This document shows, piece after piece, positions 59,901 through 64,000 of a DNA stretch of 64,000 nucleotides. The notes beneath the pieces are model-generated. The model was not told where the DNA came from and searched no databases. It saw nothing but the letters and a program-made list of their open reading frames with translations. This stretch comes from Gymnogyps californianus (taxonomy: Eukaryota > Chordata > Aves > Accipitriformes > Cathartidae): the NCBI RefSeq assembly GCF_018139145.2, contig NC_059500.1, forward strand, positions 57,811,580 through 57,875,579, in the 5' to 3' direction. Every line of letters begins with the position of its first letter. The stretch's first letter is position 1. The translations under genes were made by a program, and so were the position numbers.

Positions 59901-62900
59901 TATAAGTCTTAAAAAAGAGAGCATGGCAATTTTATTGCCTGGTCTTTTAACGTGCCATTTAAATCAAATAATGTCATCAAAAGCTAATTTCTGTGGGTCC
60001 AGACTGGTACTACTTTTGTCTTATTTAATCATATTTTATATATTGCAATCCACTGAACTCACTTCTGTCTCAACAACAGTAGTTATACTGGAGCTTCCAG
60101 TTTTGTAAATGTATATTTCTAATAGAATAGCTGGATTATGCATCTACTAAAAATAAAATGAAAATGGAAAGCTTTTTGGGTTTTGATTTGTGATTCAACA
60201 GAAACCAGCATCACAGTGTCTAAGATTTGCCTCACATATTTTGAATTTAAGAAGTTACCATTTAAAATGTGTTTTATCTTGTGTATTTAGCATATATAAA
60301 TGTAAAGAAGATGATAACAGGAGAGAGTTGGCTGGATTCTATAGTCTGCCTTGCACGGCCTATCGTTATAACTGCCTTGCATTTTTGCATAGCACTGCCT
60401 GTCACTGCAGAGTATTGATGAGATGCTTTTATCATGATGTGGTCAAAGCTAGAACAGGCAGGCACTAACAAATCTGAATATCAACAGATTCAGAAGGAGA
60501 GTTGGCATAGTATTTGCTCTTGGGTTTAAGGATAATTTAGGAAATATATTTTAGGCAAACTTATATGATTGCGTCAAACATAGAAGACATGGATTCACTA
60601 GAGATACTACTTAACTAATCAGCTAGAATAAAGCAGTTAGCTAGTTGTGCTTAAGTTTGTCACAGCTTTGCAAGGAAACTCAGACTCATCAGTTGAATGC
60701 AGGACCATTCCACATAACAGAAAGGCATATCCCCTTGACCTGAAATACAGGTAAATTGGTAGACTAAATGGTCCTCTCCTTTCATTTTCCTGTGACTTTC
60801 TCTTGCCTCAACCAGTATTTTCCTTTGTCAGAAGTGACAATAACCAATGAACACTCCAGCAGGGAGGTGGGAGAAGTCGCCTCTGATTTGGCACATAACT
60901 GCTGTTATCTCGTTGATAGATACCGTTCTGTTCTGGCCATGAAGGAGACATATTACTCACCTTATTTTTTGAATGATTTTTGGTACCACATTTTATCCTT
61001 TTTTATTTTTTACTTGGTAAACTACTGAAGGATTGCATGACAGAATATCAGAGTTCTTGGAGGGAGAAAAGTAACATTTAAAGTTTCAGAATATTCACTC
61101 TAATGATATCTCCAAGAAGATTTAAAATAAGACTATTTATTCTTTGTTGGCATAATGTGTATTTTATATTAATCTCATGCTTCAAGACTCATAACAAAAA
61201 ATTTCTTTTCCTCTTTGTGCATAATTTAGTTTAGGGAGATATTTTTCTGTCGTCCTCTCAGATATGAAAGATGATCGCAGATAAAGTTGTATGTGCATGT
61301 GTGTACATACATATATGTATGTTGTTAGTTGAATAACCAATGGATAGCTGGTTGATTTGTGCTCCTTGTATATTCATGGTTAATCAGCCAGAAATTCCTT
61401 CCACTCTCATTAGATTAGCAACAGCCATTAGCTTATTTTTGTTCCCTGTTGTAATATGGAACACAATCCACTTTTTAGGAGTATTTAGGCATGTTTTTCT
61501 TCCAAACATCCTCAATTATGGGATCTAGGACATTGGAAATAGCTTCTTCACTCTTCATCTGGAACATTATAGTTTTTCTACAAGTCTTAAGTTTGTTGTG
61601 AGGTGTTAGAATCATTTCGTTAAGCTGGGCTTGTGGAGTAGATGATCTTTGGGTCTTATAGAAATAAACACCTCTTTCCTGTTCGTCTGCATTTTCAGGA
61701 CTTGCTGATACAAGGTGTGATTTAAGTCTATGTGCCCTTTTTCCTCATTAACCAATGCTTATTTAGTTGGCTTTAGTGCTTACTTACTACATGTTATGCT
61801 GGGAAGGCAACGCTTTAGCTCTTATTTTCCTACTAGACGCTTGAGAGTTTGGTTAAGACCTCTACACATTAGGGCTATATCCTTGTCAAAATGGTATGCA
61901 ATAACATTTCATTTCTAATTGTTTTCAACGTAAATTAACAACTTGACACTCAGGACTTCATTCAGCCACAGCTAATAGACTTAGTGCTGCAGAATAAAAT
62001 CCTGTTGTCTCAGAGATCTGCAGATCCCTATAACAAATACAGATCATTCAGAGGCAAAAGGAATATTTCTAGTTAGTTTAATTAATAAACTGGTTGTCTG
62101 TATAGTTTTATTTTCAACTTTTAAATATGTTATGTTTTCTTGAAGAGTGGAGATATAGGGCTTAGTTTTTAATTGATTTTTTTATCACAGTTTCGTCTCT
62201 GAGTCATCAGGATGGAATGGAATAATCATAAATATTTTCCTACTATTAATAATTGTTCAGATTTCCAGACCATACATCAGATTTTTCTTTTGCAGGTGAT
62301 GATTTCTTCTTGCTTTTAGTTGATGGTATTACTAGTCTTGGGGTAGAAAGTTTGTTGCTGCTTTACAACAGTTACAACAGTTTGCAACAGTCAAAATGAA
62401 CTTATTGAAAGAAAATAGTCTAATTTCTGTGAATGGACATGTTTTGGTCAATTCATGTTAATAACTGAGGTGAAATAGACAATATTTTGAGTGCTGATAC
62501 TTCTTCAAATCATCACTTTCCAGTAAAGAACTGTTACGTTAGAAACTCATTCACTAGCCTTGCTCTGAGTCACTTAGCCTTCCATATGGGAAAACTTGGC
62601 ACGATATCTGGGCATTGGCATTGGCACTGCTTGTTTGAGGTTTCTGATTTCCTACAATATGACTGCATGCTAGGTGATAGAACATGTCAGGATAAATGGT
62701 GTGTTTGAAGTTAAAAGAAGAAAACATACCTTAGTGTTAAATTGACTTGCCTCTACTGAACTATAAGGCAACACTGTCAAAATAAAAAACTTTCTAGAAA
62801 GAGAGGAAAAGCCATATTCAATCTTTGATGCTAAGTGAGCTCAAGAAAGAACTAGTTAAAATACAAATAAAGCAGTATAAAAGGGTCTGACACTGTGGAT

Positions 62901-63482
62901 ACATTTCTAGGACACATCATGATACAGTGTACTGAAGCTTTGAAAGAGCTAATATGAGAAGTAAAATAATACAGTGCCAGTAGCGTGGAGTTCTACACTA
63001 CCATGACTAGCTTGTTGGGTGTTAGCTGTGATATCAGTACACTGCTTCTCAGTGAGGAGCGTGGACATAGACGTTGTTCAGGAAATAAGCAGAGCCCCAG
63101 AGAGCTTTCATTCTTAATACAGAGGTGCGTTTTTCTTGTTAGTTTGTAAGGGCAATTATTATTGTTATAACTATTAGATATCATAATTCTGTAGCTGTGT
63201 GAACTTGTCTGTCTTTAATTCAGCACTCCAGTCATACGTTATTATTATAAGTAAAAATGACTCATGGAACTGTGGAAATAACATTGTAGAATAAATGCTC
63301 TTTCCCAGACTCATTCCCTCAGGTAAGGAACTTACAGTCTCTGATAAACCTTGGAAAACGCCATATTCTGATCTCAGTTTCTGTAAGTTTTGGCTTGACC
63401 TAACATCACAGGCATATTTCCTTCTCTTCAAGGTGTCTGGCAACTAAAATAAACCCTACATGTAATTCTAGTAATGTCCACT
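56954..63482. other. Unique non-coding stretch, no gene seen
   Basis: No exons or known repeats were recognised. Small features are three near copies of tgttttctcacc at 57557-57597, an alternating purine-pyrimidine stretch at 61293-61322, and three near copies of acaacagtt at 62365-62391. Open frames stay under 95 codons. Confidence 0.5.
57557..57597. repeat. Short tandem repeat, ~13-bp unit
   Basis: The word ctgttttctcacc occurs twice back to back, followed by tttcacacctgttttctc, about three imperfect units in all. Confidence 0.7.
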
Positions 63483-64000
63483 TGTCCTGGTTTCAGCTGG
63501 GATAGAATTAATTTTCTTCTTAGTAGCTGGTACAGTGCTGTGTTTTGGATTTAGTGTGAGAATAATGTTGATAACACACTGATGTTTCAGTTAAGGACTT
63601 TTCAGTTTCCCATGCGCTGCCAGCAAGCAGGTGCACAAGAAGCTGGGATGGAGCATAGCCAGGACACTTGACCCCAACTAGCCAAAGGGATATCCCATAC
63701 CATAGAACATCATCCCCAGTATATAAACAGGGGGGAGTTGGCCAGGAGGGGCGGATCGCTGCTCTGGCATCAGTCAGCGGGTGGTGAGCAATTGCACTGT
63801 GCATCACTTGTCTTTTCTTGGGTTTTATTTCTCTCTTTTTTTGGTAATATTCCTTTTCATTACAATTATTATTATTATATTTTTATTATTATTAGTTAGT
63901 ATTACATTTTATTTTACTTTAGTTATTATAGTGCTCTTATCTCAACCCACGAGTTTTAATTTTTTCTCCTGATTCTCCTCCCCATCCCACTGGGAGCGGG
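63483..64000 (+). mobile_element. LTR, subgroup B, copy 6, cut by window end
   Basis: The LTR begins TGTCCTGGTTTCAGCTGGG and is still running at the window edge, where the block cccatcccactgggagcggg is reached. The five bases before it are ccact; the partner should lie just outside the window. The TATA box TATATAAA is at 63720-63727. An internal deletion of about 27 bases, relative to copies 2 and 5, removes the gctaagtagcgcttat block (junction near 63592). Whether this is solo or the 5' LTR of a longer provirus cannot be told here. Confidence 0.9.
63720..63727 (+). promoter_or_regulatory. LTR TATA box, copy 6
   Basis: TATATAAA is at the shared position. The CRE position reads GAACATCA, fully degraded. 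Confidence 0.5.

Noticed and set aside
1..64000. CRISPR arrays, bacterial operons, phage or other prokaryotic systems
   Set aside because: The window has LINE and LTR elements, low coding density and microsatellites typical of a vertebrate; no regularly spaced repeats with unique spacers were seen.

Overview
The window looks like non-coding bird nuclear DNA, intergenic or deep-intronic. The evidence is a CR1 LINE whose 3' end carries the bird-type octamer tail, six copies of one LTR group of a kind I know from bird endogenous retroviruses, and a background of AT-rich unique DNA with no run of plausible exons. A neoavian bird fits the LTR group, but I cannot name the species. I found no host protein-coding gene, rRNA, tRNA gene or CRISPR array. 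The open frames present are short (at most about 150 codons) and either lie inside repeats or look like chance frames.

Layout. 1-120 is a small GC- and CpG-rich patch. 121-4842 is unique sequence with one strong hairpin near 1064-1107. 4848-6362 is a minus-strand retroviral element made of a long LTR (about 1.47 kb) followed by a primer-binding site matching tRNA-Ser(AGA). Its interior is almost entirely lost, yet it is flanked by a 5-bp duplication. 9390-9995 is a solo LTR inside an AT-rich simple repeat. 11834-12410 is an old, decayed CR1/L3-like LINE 3' end. 14395-15000 holds a TATA box and a poly(A) signal in a GC-richer stretch, possibly a decayed LTR. 15-29 kb is mostly plain unique sequence with one possible conserved non-coding element. 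29.6-30.6 kb is a GC-richer block with an internal duplication that ends in ATTAAA plus a poly(A) run, so it may be a retrocopy. 30.6-48.5 kb is again mostly unique, with two probable ancient amniote repeat fragments.

The last 15.5 kb is repeat-dense. A CR1 copy (48522-50070) is split by a solo LTR (48567-49149) with a visible target-site duplication. Two nearly identical LTRs then lie in opposite orientation about 2.25 kb apart (50182-50761 minus, 53013-53583 plus). Further LTRs follow at 56356-56953 and at 63483 onward, the last cut by the window edge. All six related LTRs appear as LTRs alone, with no gag, pol or env next to them.

Nothing here forms a pathway or operon. The main interest is the history of the mobile elements (nesting, inverted copies, a collapsed provirus) and the promoter motifs they carry. 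I found no convincing new biological system.
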